Translations under genes and position numbers: made by a program
Assembly (NCBI GenBank): GCA_019420325.1
Contig: JAHZHK010000017.1
Location: 1 to 37,144 of the forward strand
Length of the DNA stretch: 37,144 nt
Direction: 5' to 3'
Source: Coriobacteriaceae bacterium
Lineage (GTDB): Bacteria > Actinomycetota > Coriobacteriia > Coriobacteriales > UMGS124
Shown: positions 22,768-30,119 of the stretch, piece after piece
Position numbering within the stretch: position 1 is the first letter of the stretch
Layout of the letters: each line of letters opens with the position of its first letter
The notes under the pieces: model-generated
What the model was told of the DNA's origin: nothing
The model's database searches: none
What the model saw: the letters and a program-made list of their open reading frames with translations, nothing else

Positions 22768-23703
22768 ATGGCTGAGACTCCTATCGTTTATTCCACTGAA
22801 GGCGCTGCCGGCAAGCCGGTCGTCGTTGTCCACGGCGGTGCCGGCCGTCGCCGTCACCCCTTCACGCCCGAGCGCGAGCAGCAGGCTGCTGCAGACATCA
22901 GGTGCGCCCTCGACGCCGCCATGGCGGTGCTCGACGCAGGCGGCAGCGCCCTCGATGCCGTTGTTGCCGGCGTGCATGTGATGGAGGACGCCCCCGAGTT
23001 CAACGCAGGTCGCGGTGCGGCTCTCACGAGCGAGGGCAGGGCGGAGATGGACAGCTGCGTCATGACCGGCGACGGCCGCTGCGGCGCCGTCGCGGGTGCC
23101 GATTGTGTGCGCAACCCCATCGACGCTGCCCGCGCCGTCATGGAGAAGACTCCGCACGTCCTCATGGTGGAGCCCACCGAGGCCCAGTGCGAGGCCTGGG
23201 GCGTCGAGACTGCCCCGCAGTCGTACTTCATCCTGCCCGAGCGCGTCAAGCAGCTCGCCGAGCTTCAGGCTCTGCCTGACGGCGGTTGGGACAAGCCCGG
23301 CCACGGCACCATTGGCGTCGTCGCACGTGACGCTGCAGGCAACATTGCGGCAGGTACCTCCACGGGCGGCGTGACCAACCAGCAGCCGGGCCGCGTGGGC
23401 GACTCTCCCATTGCCGGCGCAGGCACGTACGCCAACCAGCAGACGCTGGCTGTTTCGTGCACGGGCACGGGTGAGCGCTTCATCCAGGAAAGCGCCGGCT
23501 ACCAGCTGCATGCCCGCGTGCTGTGGGCGGGCCAGACTCCTAGCGACGCGGCGAAGGCCGTGCTTGAGGCCGTGGAAGACCGCGGCGGCGACGGTGGCCT
23601 CATCTGCATCCCCGTTGAGGGCGAAGCCGTCGTCGCTCACAACGCCTGTGCTCAGATGGACTGGGGTTATGCATTCGGTGACGTCCGTGTGACCCACAAC
23701 TAG
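22768..23703 (+). CDS. Isoaspartyl peptidase / L-asparaginase (plant-type, Ntn-hydrolase)
   Basis: Enzymes of this family hydrolyse beta-aspartyl dipeptides and asparagine. They are made as precursors that cut themselves before a Thr, which becomes the nucleophile. The 311-residue protein has VVVVHGGAG, PEFNAGRGAALTSEG, and the cleavage site GHG-T181-IGVVARD, then STGGVTNQQPGRVGDSPIAGAGTYA. The central region before the cut site is shortened relative to some homologues but has the LPERVK segment. Start ATG with GAAAGG eight bases upstream; longer in-frame starts extend into sequence opposite larB and are rejected. No signal peptide, so cytoplasmic. The upstream gap of about 190 bases is shared with divergent larB. 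A terminator follows. Confidence 0.93.
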   Translation: MAETPIVYSTEGAAGKPVVVVHGGAGRRRHPFTPEREQQAAADIRCALDAAMAVLDAGGSALDAVVAGVHVMEDAPEFNAGRGAALTSEGRAEMDSCVMTGDGRCGAVAGADCVRNPIDAARAVMEKTPHVLMVEPTEAQCEAWGVETAPQSYFILPERVKQLAELQALPDGGWDKPGHGTIGVVARDAAGNIAAGTSTGGVTNQQPGRVGDSPIAGAGTYANQQTLAVSCTGTGERFIQESAGYQLHARVLWAGQTPSDAAKAVLEAVEDRGGDGGLICIPVEGEAVVAHNACAQMDWGYAFGDVRVTHN

Positions 23704-23728
23704 GTCTTTTCGTACAGCGTGTATACAG

Positions 23729-23794
23729 AGCCGGGTTCTGCCATCAGGGGTTATTCAAGCACCTGAAACGAAGCGCAGAACCCGGCTTCTTTCT
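23729..23794 (+). terminator. Intrinsic terminator after the isoaspartyl peptidase gene
   Basis: AGCCGGGTTCTGC (23729-23741) pairs perfectly with GCAGAACCCGGCT (23775-23787) across a 33-base loop, followed by TCTTTCT. Confidence 0.85.
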
Positions 23795-23812
23795 ATGCAC
23801 ACATTCTTATAT

Positions 23813-23818
23813 TACAAT
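23813..23818 (+). promoter_or_regulatory. -10 box of the secreted coiled-coil protein gene
   Basis: TACAAT, the same hexamer as at glmS, lies 45 bases before the start codon. TTTCTA at 23790-23795 (17-base spacing) is a poor -35 and overlaps the preceding terminator tail. Confidence 0.45.
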
Positions 23819-23863
23819 AGAGCGCTATACGCCATGATCCCTACCCCTTTCAGGAGGAAACGT

Positions 23864-25084
23864 ATGGCGCTTTCAGATGAAAGCAAAGCCTGCTCTAGGC
23901 CGTATGGCCGCGCAATTGCGGCCGTGGCCCTGGGGCTTGCAATAACGGTTGGCGGTGCTTGGGCGCTGGGCCCGACCATTGGTGACGCCCACGCCGACTC
24001 CCGGGAGACCCTGGCTCAGCTGCGGCAAGAGGTCTCTGCCAAGAGTCAGGCATACAACGAGGCCATGGAGGCCACCGCTCAGGCTCAGGCTGATGTCGAA
24101 GATTGCCGTGCGCGCATTGCCGACATCGAGGCCCGCATACCCGGTGCGCAGGAAAAGGCCGCTTCGGCCATGGTCACGCAGTACAAGTTCTCGCAGAATT
24201 CCGCCGGCCTTTTGAACGTCATTCTGTCTTCGGATGGCTTTGAGAACTTTGTTGCCACGCTGACCTATCTCAATACGGTGCAAACCTACACGTCTGGCCA
24301 GCTTGAGGGCTTGCTCGAGCTCCAAGATGAACTTGAGCAGGAACAGGCGAACCTAGAGAGCCTGCTCGTCGAGGCCCAGCAGGCCGAGGACGAGGCTGCT
24401 GAGGCGCTTGCCCAGGTGCAGGCGGCTGCCGATGAGGCCGAGGCGCGCGTTGCCGAGGAAGAGGCTGCCAGGCAGGCCGCGCTTGCTGCACAGGCGGCCG
24501 CTGCCGCATCGCGCGACCAGTCCACGGTGATGACCGAGACTGATCCGTCCACAGGCGAGACCATCTTCATCGAGACGAAGCCCGACGGCTCCACCGAGCG
24601 TGTGGACGAGGACCGCGCCGACGAGATCATCAACTCCGGCCAAAACGGCAACCAGGGCTCTTCTGAGTCGGGCGGCTCGACCCCCGAGCCCGAACCTGAA
24701 CCCTCCCAGCCCGACAACTCCACCTCCGACGATTCCACTGTCGACGCATGGGCTGCCCGCATTGACGCCTACCTTGCCGGTTCCACACTGTCGGGCTACG
24801 GCCGTGTCTTTGCTCAGGCCGCCCTTGCCTACGGCGTCGACCCTCGCTGGTCACCGGCCATTTCCTGCATCGAGTCGACGATGGGCGCGTACTGCTTCAG
24901 GCCGTACAACGCCTGGGGCTGGATGGGCCACAGCTTCTCAAGCTGGGAAGAGGCCATCTGGGCTCACGTTGAGTACCTCGGCTACATGTACGGTGGCAAG
25001 CTCACCATGGATGCTGCCAACACCTACTGCGACCCCGGCGAGGAGTGGTACTACGCCGTGTTGGGGGAGATGGAAAGCATCTAG
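23864..25084 (+). CDS. Secreted coiled-coil protein with C-terminal lysozyme-like domain
   Basis: The 406-residue protein has a signal peptide (hydrophobic stretch about 18-36, cleavage likely after AHA at 44). A coiled coil of about 170 residues resembles the N-terminal part of PcsB/CwlO-type peptidoglycan hydrolases (DVEDCRARIADIEARIPGA, FENFVATLTYLNTVQTYT, long Glu/Ala heptads). A Pro/Glu/Ser linker follows, then a C-terminal domain of about 100 residues: AQAALAYGVDPRWSPAI, CIESTMGAYCF with candidate catalytic Glu337, NAWGWMGHSFSSWEEAIWAH. This C-terminal part looks like the lysozyme/glucosaminidase superfamily rather than NlpC/P60, so I infer a cell-wall glycan hydrolase whose coiled coil controls activity. 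CAGGAGGAAA sets the start at 23864. It is alone, with its own promoter and hairpin element downstream. Confidence 0.82.
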   Translation: MALSDESKACSRPYGRAIAAVALGLAITVGGAWALGPTIGDAHADSRETLAQLRQEVSAKSQAYNEAMEATAQAQADVEDCRARIADIEARIPGAQEKAASAMVTQYKFSQNSAGLLNVILSSDGFENFVATLTYLNTVQTYTSGQLEGLLELQDELEQEQANLESLLVEAQQAEDEAAEALAQVQAAADEAEARVAEEEAARQAALAAQAAAAASRDQSTVMTETDPSTGETIFIETKPDGSTERVDEDRADEIINSGQNGNQGSSESGGSTPEPEPEPSQPDNSTSDDSTVDAWAARIDAYLAGSTLSGYGRVFAQAALAYGVDPRWSPAISCIESTMGAYCFRPYNAWGWMGHSFSSWEEAIWAHVEYLGYMYGGKLTMDAANTYCDPGEEWYYAVLGEMESI

Positions 25085-25110
25085 GCAGCTAGGGCACATG
25101 CATCCCAGAC

Positions 25111-25190
25111 GGGGCCCACGTCTGTCATCTCGCTGGTCCTCGCCGCGCACAGCGCGGCTGCGGGTTTGCTCGATGGCAGACGTGGGCCCC
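25111..25190 (+). repeat. Core-conserved hairpin element, copy A
   Basis: A 19-bp stem (25111-25129 with 25172-25190, one G-T wobble) encloses a 42-nt core, 25130-25171. The core starts TCGCTGGTCCTCGCCGC and ends CGCGGCTGCGGGTTTGCTC, with its own short GCCGC/GCGGC stem. It begins 26 bases after the stop of the secreted protein gene, in that gene's sense. The core is nearly identical to copy B on the other strand, while the outer stems share no sequence. No T-run follows. Confidence 0.8.
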
Positions 25191-25215
25191 TGCTGTATCG
25201 GGCCCGTAGCTGGCA

Positions 25216-25255
25216 GGGGGATCAGGGGGACGCTTTGCATTTCCCTTGATCCCCC
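25216..25255. repeat. Central hairpin between elements A and B
   Basis: GGGGGATCA (25216-25224) pairs with TGATCCCCC (25247-25255) around a 22-base loop. It lacks the conserved core of its two neighbours. Its symmetry means it could act on transcripts of either strand. Confidence 0.6.
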
Positions 25256-25303
25256 CAGTCCGCAATCCCCGCGCTTTGCGTCAGGTCCGCATGGCGCGTG
25301 CGG

Positions 25304-25380
25304 GCTCGGGGGGTTTGTTTCGAGCGAATCCACAGCCGCGTTTTTGCGGCGAGGACCAGCGAGAAACAAACCCCCCGAGC
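25304..25380 (-). repeat. Core-conserved hairpin element, copy B
   Basis: An 18-bp perfect stem (25304-25321 with 25363-25380) encloses a 41-nt core. Read on the minus strand the core starts TCGCTGGTCCTCGCCGC and ends CGCGGCTGTGGATTCGCTC, so it differs from copy A only in the terminal loop and three bases. It begins seven bases after the cbiC stop, in the sense of the cobalamin operon. No T-run follows it on the minus strand. Confidence 0.8.
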
Positions 25381-25387
25381 CTCCAAC

Positions 25388-26056
25388 CTACTCCCTTACA
25401 TTACCCGTCGCCACATACAGCAGCGCATTGACGATTGCGGCCGCCACGTTGCTGCCGCCCTTGCGGCCGCGGGCTACAATCCAAGGCACGCCGTCGAGTT
25501 CCATGATGAGTTCTTTTGATTCCGTCACGTTTACAAAACCAACCGGCACACCGATGATAAGCGCAGGTGGTGTGGCCATTCCCTTGTCGATGAGCTCGCG
25601 CAGCTGCACAAGGGCGGTGGGGGCGTTGCCTACGGCGTAGATAAGGGGACGTCCCAACGAGGCGGCCTTTTCCATTGCCACAGCCGAGCGCGTGATGCCC
25701 TTTTCGCGTGCCTCCTGCATGACTTCGGGGTCGCGGATGAAGTTGAGGGCCCCTCCTCCCAGACGTGCCAGGGCGCGCTTATTGATGCCCGACTGAGCCA
25801 TGGTGGTGTCGGTCACCACCGACGCCCCTGCCTTGAGCGCCTCCACTCCCGCCTGCATCGCGCCAGGGGAGAAGAGCAGGTTCTCAACATAGTCGAAATC
25901 GGCCGTCGTGTGGATGGCGCGCATGATGACGGGTGCCGTCGCAGGGTCGAGGCTGATGCCGCGCTGGCGGAGCTCCTCGGCGATGATCTCAAACGAGCGC
26001 GTCTCGATGTTGCCGGGCTTCACATGCTCGAGCGTGCCCAGGGTGGTTGCACTCAT
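25388..26056 (-). CDS. cbiC: Cobalt-precorrin-8 methylmutase
   Basis: CbiC/CobH moves the methyl group from C11 to C12 to give cobyrinic acid. The 222-residue protein has the family sequence: GNIETRSFEIIAEEL, RAIHTTADFDYVENL with the conserved active-site His, DTTMAQSGINKRAL, and VGNAPTALVQLRELI followed by GVPVGFVNVTESKEL. The start ATG overlaps the cbiP stop in ATGA. It is the last gene of the operon and is followed after seven bases by hairpin element B. Confidence 0.96.
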   Translation of the reverse strand: MSATTLGTLEHVKPGNIETRSFEIIAEELRQRGISLDPATAPVIMRAIHTTADFDYVENLLFSPGAMQAGVEALKAGASVVTDTTMAQSGINKRALARLGGGALNFIRDPEVMQEAREKGITRSAVAMEKAASLGRPLIYAVGNAPTALVQLRELIDKGMATPPALIIGVPVGFVNVTESKELIMELDGVPWIVARGRKGGSNVAAAIVNALLYVATGNVRE

Positions 26057-27678
26057 ATGCCTTCCTCCAAGATTCGATAGACGAGGTCCATGTCGAGGCT
26101 GGTACGCAGCGTGTCGGCAAGCATGTCGAGCTGCTGCTCTCTGCGGGCCGCGCGGTCTTGTGCGTTGATGCGCACGCCAGGCATTCCCTTGCGTGCGAGG
26201 AGCATGTCGATAAGCGCCTGCGTGAAGGGCACGGAGTCGAAGAGGCCATGCAGGTAGGTGCCCATCACGGTGCCGGCCACGCAGCCATCCTCGTAGGCGG
26301 GCTGCGCCGCGTCGCCACTGAGCTTGCCGTTGCAGCGTGTACATCCTCGCTGGTCATAGGCTGTGTCGTTGTCGCCGACGCATGTGAATGCTTGTACGGT
26401 ATTACCCGCTACATCGTTGGTATCTGCTAGCAGGCAGAAGGGCGTGCCGCCCTCGAGCGTTGTCTGCCCCATGTGGATTTGATAGCCCGCAATATCCAGG
26501 TTTGAGAGGTCCGCAAAGGGACCCGCGAGCTGCAGCGTCGCGCCCGCGCTGCTGCAAAGCGTCTTTTCCTGGGTGAACGTGGTGCGCACGGGTAGCAACC
26601 CCAGACCTTCCTGGCGCCCGCCCCCCTCTACTCCCAGGGGGTCGTGTATCTCAAGGCCCAGCATTTGGTATCCGCCGCAGATGCCCAGGATAAGGCCACC
26701 CGTCTCAGCACGCCGGTGCAGAGCGCCGTCCAAGCCACACGAGCGCAGCCATGCCAGGTCGCCCAGGGTGGCTTTGGTGCCGGGAACCACGACAAGGTCG
26801 GGTCGGTCCAGCTCCTCGGCATGGCTCACATAGCGAACGCGCACTTCGGGCAGGGCGGCGAGGGCGTCGAGGTCGGTGAAGTTCGAGATGTGCGGCAGGC
26901 GCACGACGGCGATGTCGAGCAGGGCGTTTGCCCCGCCTGCGCCCTGCATGGCAGAGAAACCGTCCTCGTCGTCGAGGTCAAGGGGCGTGTAGGGCACCAC
27001 GCCGGCCACAGGCACCCCCATGCGCCGCTCAAGCTCGTCGAGACCGGGCTGCAAGAGGGTCACATCGCCGCGGAACTTGTTGATAACGCAGGCCTTGAGC
27101 ATGTGCCGCTCGTCGTCCTCAAGCAAGGCATGCGTGCCCACAAGCTGGGCGAACACGCCGCCGCAGTCGATGTTGCCCACAAGCAGTACAGGTGAGGCCG
27201 CCATTTTGGCCATGCCCATGTTCACGATGTCGTTGTGCTTGAGGTTGATCTCGGCCGGACTACCCGCGCCTTCGATGACCACGACGTCATGGCGCGAGGC
27301 CAGGTCGTCGTAGGCCGCCCGCACCGTCGGAATGAGACTCGTCTTATATTTGAAGTAGTCGCGGGCCGCCATGTTCGCCACAGGTTTGCCCATGACAACG
27401 ACCTGCGACCCCACGTCGGTTGTGGGTTTGAGCAGGATGGGGTTCATCGCAGGCTCGGCGGGGATGCCGCAGGCCTGCGCCTGCAACGCCTGGGCGCGTC
27501 CAATCTCAAAGCCATGGGGTGTGACGGCCGAGTTGAGCGACATGTTCTGCGACTTGAAAGGGGCCACCGCAAGGCCGTCCTGGGCAAAGATGCGGCACAG
27601 GCCTGCGGCGATGAGGCTCTTGCCTGCGCCCGACATTGTGCCCTGCACCATGATCGACTTGGCGCGTTTGTTGGTCAT
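26053..27678 (-). CDS. cbiP: Cobyric acid synthase (glutamine-hydrolysing)
   Basis: CbiP/CobQ amidates the b, d, e and g side chains of adenosylcobyrinate a,c-diamide. The 541-residue chain starts with the dethiobiotin-synthetase-like ATP-binding domain (MVQGTMSGAGKSL, then FKSQNMSLNS) and ends with the glutaminase-like domain (LGICGGYQML with Cys334; GTYLHGLFD with His477). Between IHMGQT and GTYLHG there is an insert at about 421-466 containing Cys433, the pair C446-T-R-C449, and Cys466, not a usual feature as far as I recall, and possibly a metal site. The start at 27678 follows GGGAGGAGCGGC; the longer frame upstream is rejected. It is 66 bases downstream of cbiB, the largest gap in the operon. 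Confidence 0.95.
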   Translation of the reverse strand: MTNKRAKSIMVQGTMSGAGKSLIAAGLCRIFAQDGLAVAPFKSQNMSLNSAVTPHGFEIGRAQALQAQACGIPAEPAMNPILLKPTTDVGSQVVVMGKPVANMAARDYFKYKTSLIPTVRAAYDDLASRHDVVVIEGAGSPAEINLKHNDIVNMGMAKMAASPVLLVGNIDCGGVFAQLVGTHALLEDDERHMLKACVINKFRGDVTLLQPGLDELERRMGVPVAGVVPYTPLDLDDEDGFSAMQGAGGANALLDIAVVRLPHISNFTDLDALAALPEVRVRYVSHAEELDRPDLVVVPGTKATLGDLAWLRSCGLDGALHRRAETGGLILGICGGYQMLGLEIHDPLGVEGGGRQEGLGLLPVRTTFTQEKTLCSSAGATLQLAGPFADLSNLDIAGYQIHMGQTTLEGGTPFCLLADTNDVAGNTVQAFTCVGDNDTAYDQRGCTRCNGKLSGDAAQPAYEDGCVAGTVMGTYLHGLFDSVPFTQALIDMLLARKGMPGVRINAQDRAARREQQLDMLADTLRTSLDMDLVYRILEEGI

Positions 27679-27744
27679 GCCGCTCCTCCCGTTCGCTGTG
27701 CCGCACGTGTGCGCGGCTTCATCCAAACATCCAAACATGTCTTC

Positions 27745-28731
27745 TTATAGTCCCGCCGCCGCTCTCACAAGCGTCCACACAAGAGCCCCGAGTCCTGCGC
27801 ATACAGGCAGCGCCAACAGGCTTGTTGCGTAGAGCAACCTGTTTGCCCGGCGGATGTCGGCGGGTTCCACCGCACGGCATGCCTCACCCAGCGTGGGTTT
27901 CTCCACCAGCACGCCGCCATAGTAGTTGGGCCCGGCCAGCTGTATGCCCAGGGCTCCCGCGCAGGCCGCCTCAGTGTGGGCGGAGTTGGGCGAGGTGTGG
28001 GCGAGCCGGTCGCGCCGAAAGGTGCGCCAGGCGCGCTTGCCGTCAAAGCCTGCAAGGGGGGCGGCCAGGCACATGAGAGCGCCGGCCAGGCGAGCGGGGA
28101 TGAAGTTCACCGCGTCGTCGAGCTTGGCGGCTGCGCGGCCGAAGTCGAGGTAGCGGTCGTTTTTGTAACCCACCATCGAGTCCATGGTGTTGATCGCCTT
28201 GTACACGACTCCGCCCACCGGCCCCAGAAGTGCCAGGTAGAAAAGGGGAGCGATGACGCCGTCCGAGGCGTTTTCGGCTACCGTCTCCACTGCGGCCTTC
28301 GTGACGCCCTCTTCGGTGAGCGCTGCCGTGTCGCGGCCCACGATCATAGAGACGCGCGTGCGTGCCTCGGGCAGGCCCGCGTGTTCCAGGGCGTCGAGCA
28401 CGGCCATGCTCTCGTCCTTGAGCGATTTAGTCGCAAGCATCCAGTAACTTACAAGCGCCCCTACCGCGCAGGATAGATAGGGGCTGACGGCTCCCGCCAG
28501 GGCGAGCGCGGCCGCGCACGCACCACCGCTGATGCCCGTGACCAGGCACACGAGCGCTGTACCCGCAGCCCGTTTGCCACGTGACGTGTCGGGGAAGGTA
28601 CGACGCAGGGTAGGCTCGAGCCGAGCGATGAGGGAGCCCATCCAGCGCACGGGGTGGGGCCAGCCGTGCGGGTCGCCCAGGGCGAGGTCGGCTACATAGC
28701 CTGCGGCCAGGCTTACAAGGTGCAAGTACAC
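27745..28731 (-). CDS. cbiB: Adenosylcobinamide-phosphate synthase, membrane protein CbiB
   Basis: CbiB/CobD attaches (R)-1-amino-2-propanol or its phosphate to adenosylcobyric acid. The 328-residue protein is an integral membrane protein with several hydrophobic stretches, and has the signatures YVADLALGDPHGWPHPVRWMG, IVGRDTAALTEEGVTKAAVETVAENASDGVIAPLFY and NTMDSMVGYKNDRYLDFGRAAAKLDD. I choose the GTG at 28731 because GGAAGG lies seven bases upstream and the protein then starts just before the first membrane helix. It overlaps the cbiA end by 19 bases. Longer ATG starts at 28758 or 28767 are possible but extend deeper into cbiA. Confidence 0.94.
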   Translation of the reverse strand: MYLHLVSLAAGYVADLALGDPHGWPHPVRWMGSLIARLEPTLRRTFPDTSRGKRAAGTALVCLVTGISGGACAAALALAGAVSPYLSCAVGALVSYWMLATKSLKDESMAVLDALEHAGLPEARTRVSMIVGRDTAALTEEGVTKAAVETVAENASDGVIAPLFYLALLGPVGGVVYKAINTMDSMVGYKNDRYLDFGRAAAKLDDAVNFIPARLAGALMCLAAPLAGFDGKRAWRTFRRDRLAHTSPNSAHTEAACAGALGIQLAGPNYYGGVLVEKPTLGEACRAVEPADIRRANRLLYATSLLALPVCAGLGALVWTLVRAAAGL

Positions 28732-30119
28732 GTCGCATCCTTCCTTTGCGCGCCCCATGCGGCACACGCATGCACAAACCTGCGCGCAACGTCAGCAGAT
28801 CCAGGCAGGTAGAGATGGGGAAATCCCGCGTAGAGGCTGGGGGTGTGGTGCCCTGCATGCCAAAAGCGCTCGCTTTCGGGTTTGCGAACGAGCACGTCAG
28901 CGCCGGTGTCATCGGCCTCCCAGCGATGGAACTCGTGCCCGCGCAGTACGGTGCCGGCGGGTCCAAGAAGCCCTGCGCCCTGTGTCTCAAGCTCGGTGTA
29001 GCCAAAACGCCCATGCTTCTTGCGCTCGGCCCCGCCTGGGCATGCGCCCACGAGCGGCCAGGCTGTGCCATCGTCGTCGGTCAGGCGTTCGAGCAGGTAG
29101 AGGAACCCTCCGCACTCTGCAATCGCAGGCATGCCCTGTGCCAGTGCCGCGCGCACGGCCTCGCGCATGGCGGTATTGGAGGAAAGCTCGCGCGCGTGCA
29201 GTTCGGGGTAGCCTCCGCCCAAAAAGAGCCCGCTTGCTCCCTCGGGCAGGTTCTCGTCGTGTAGGGGAGAGAAGAAGGCAAGCTTGGCCCCCAGGTTCTC
29301 CAAAAGCTCGAGCTCCTCGGCGTAGTAGAAGCAAAATGCCTCGTCGCGGGCAACGGCGATAACGGGAGCGGATTCGTGTGCATCCAGGCAGGGCGGAAGG
29401 GGCCATGCGCCGCTGGAGCTGAGCTGCGGGGCCGCCTGGGCAAGCGCGAGGATCGCGTCGAAGTCGAGGCAATCCTGCGCCAGCGAGGCCAGGCGGGCGA
29501 GCTTCTCGTCGAGGTCAGGCAGGTCCTGGGCCAAGACGAGGCCGAGGTGCCTGCTGGGAAGCGCGATTGTCTCGTCGTGGGGCAGATGGCCCAGTACGGG
29601 CACGCCGCATTCCCGCTCGATGACAGGTGCCACCTTGTCGGCAAGTGCGGCGCTCGCGTGGTCGAGCACGACGCCCGCCACATGACTGGGCGTGCGCATG
29701 GCGACAAAGCCGAGCGCCTGCGCGGCAAGCGAGGCGCATGCCCCGCGTGCGTCGAGCACAAGCAAGGCGGGTGTGTCGGTGATGCGGACAACGTCCCAGG
29801 CACTGGCCTTGGTTGTTGTCCCCACGCCGTCGTAATATCCCATGGCGCCCTCGATGCAGGCGATGTCACAATCGCGCCCGGCGTGGGCGAGAAGGTCGCG
29901 CATGAGGGTCTCGGACTGAAAGAACGCGTCGAGGTTGAGGCGGCGCACGGCGCCCAGCCGTTCATGGAAGGTGGGATCCACGTAGTCGGGGCCGCACTTG
30001 CATGCCAGCATGCGCAGGCCACGCTCGCGCAGCGCCCCCATGAGTGCACAGGTGAGCGTCGTTTTGCCCGCGCCGCTTTTGGGCGCCGTGATGAGGAAGC
30101 GCGGCAGCGGTGTCAGCAT
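28713..30119 (-). CDS. cbiA: Cobyrinate a,c-diamide synthase
   Basis: CbiA/CobB uses ATP and glutamine to amidate the a and c carboxylates of cobyrinic acid. The 468-residue chain has the N-terminal ATP-binding domain (LITAPKSGAGKTTLT; CKCGPDYVDPTFH; EGAMGYYDG) and the C-terminal glutaminase domain (LGGGYPELHA; AECGGFLYL with Cys336; RGHEFHRWE). The start at 30119 overlaps the cbiET end by seven bases and gives the usual N-terminus; the upstream frame is not homologous. The preferred substrate in an anaerobic pathway is the cobalt-containing intermediate. Confidence 0.96.
   Translation of the reverse strand: MLTPLPRFLITAPKSGAGKTTLTCALMGALRERGLRMLACKCGPDYVDPTFHERLGAVRRLNLDAFFQSETLMRDLLAHAGRDCDIACIEGAMGYYDGVGTTTKASAWDVVRITDTPALLVLDARGACASLAAQALGFVAMRTPSHVAGVVLDHASAALADKVAPVIERECGVPVLGHLPHDETIALPSRHLGLVLAQDLPDLDEKLARLASLAQDCLDFDAILALAQAAPQLSSSGAWPLPPCLDAHESAPVIAVARDEAFCFYYAEELELLENLGAKLAFFSPLHDENLPEGASGLFLGGGYPELHARELSSNTAMREAVRAALAQGMPAIAECGGFLYLLERLTDDDGTAWPLVGACPGGAERKKHGRFGYTELETQGAGLLGPAGTVLRGHEFHRWEADDTGADVLVRKPESERFWHAGHHTPSLYAGFPHLYLPGSADVARRFVHACAAWGAQRKDATCTCTL

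Noticed and set aside
24353..24643. Small minus-strand frames inside the secreted protein gene
   Set aside because: They arise from the Ala/Glu/Gln-rich coiled-coil codons and have no ribosome binding sites or homology signals.
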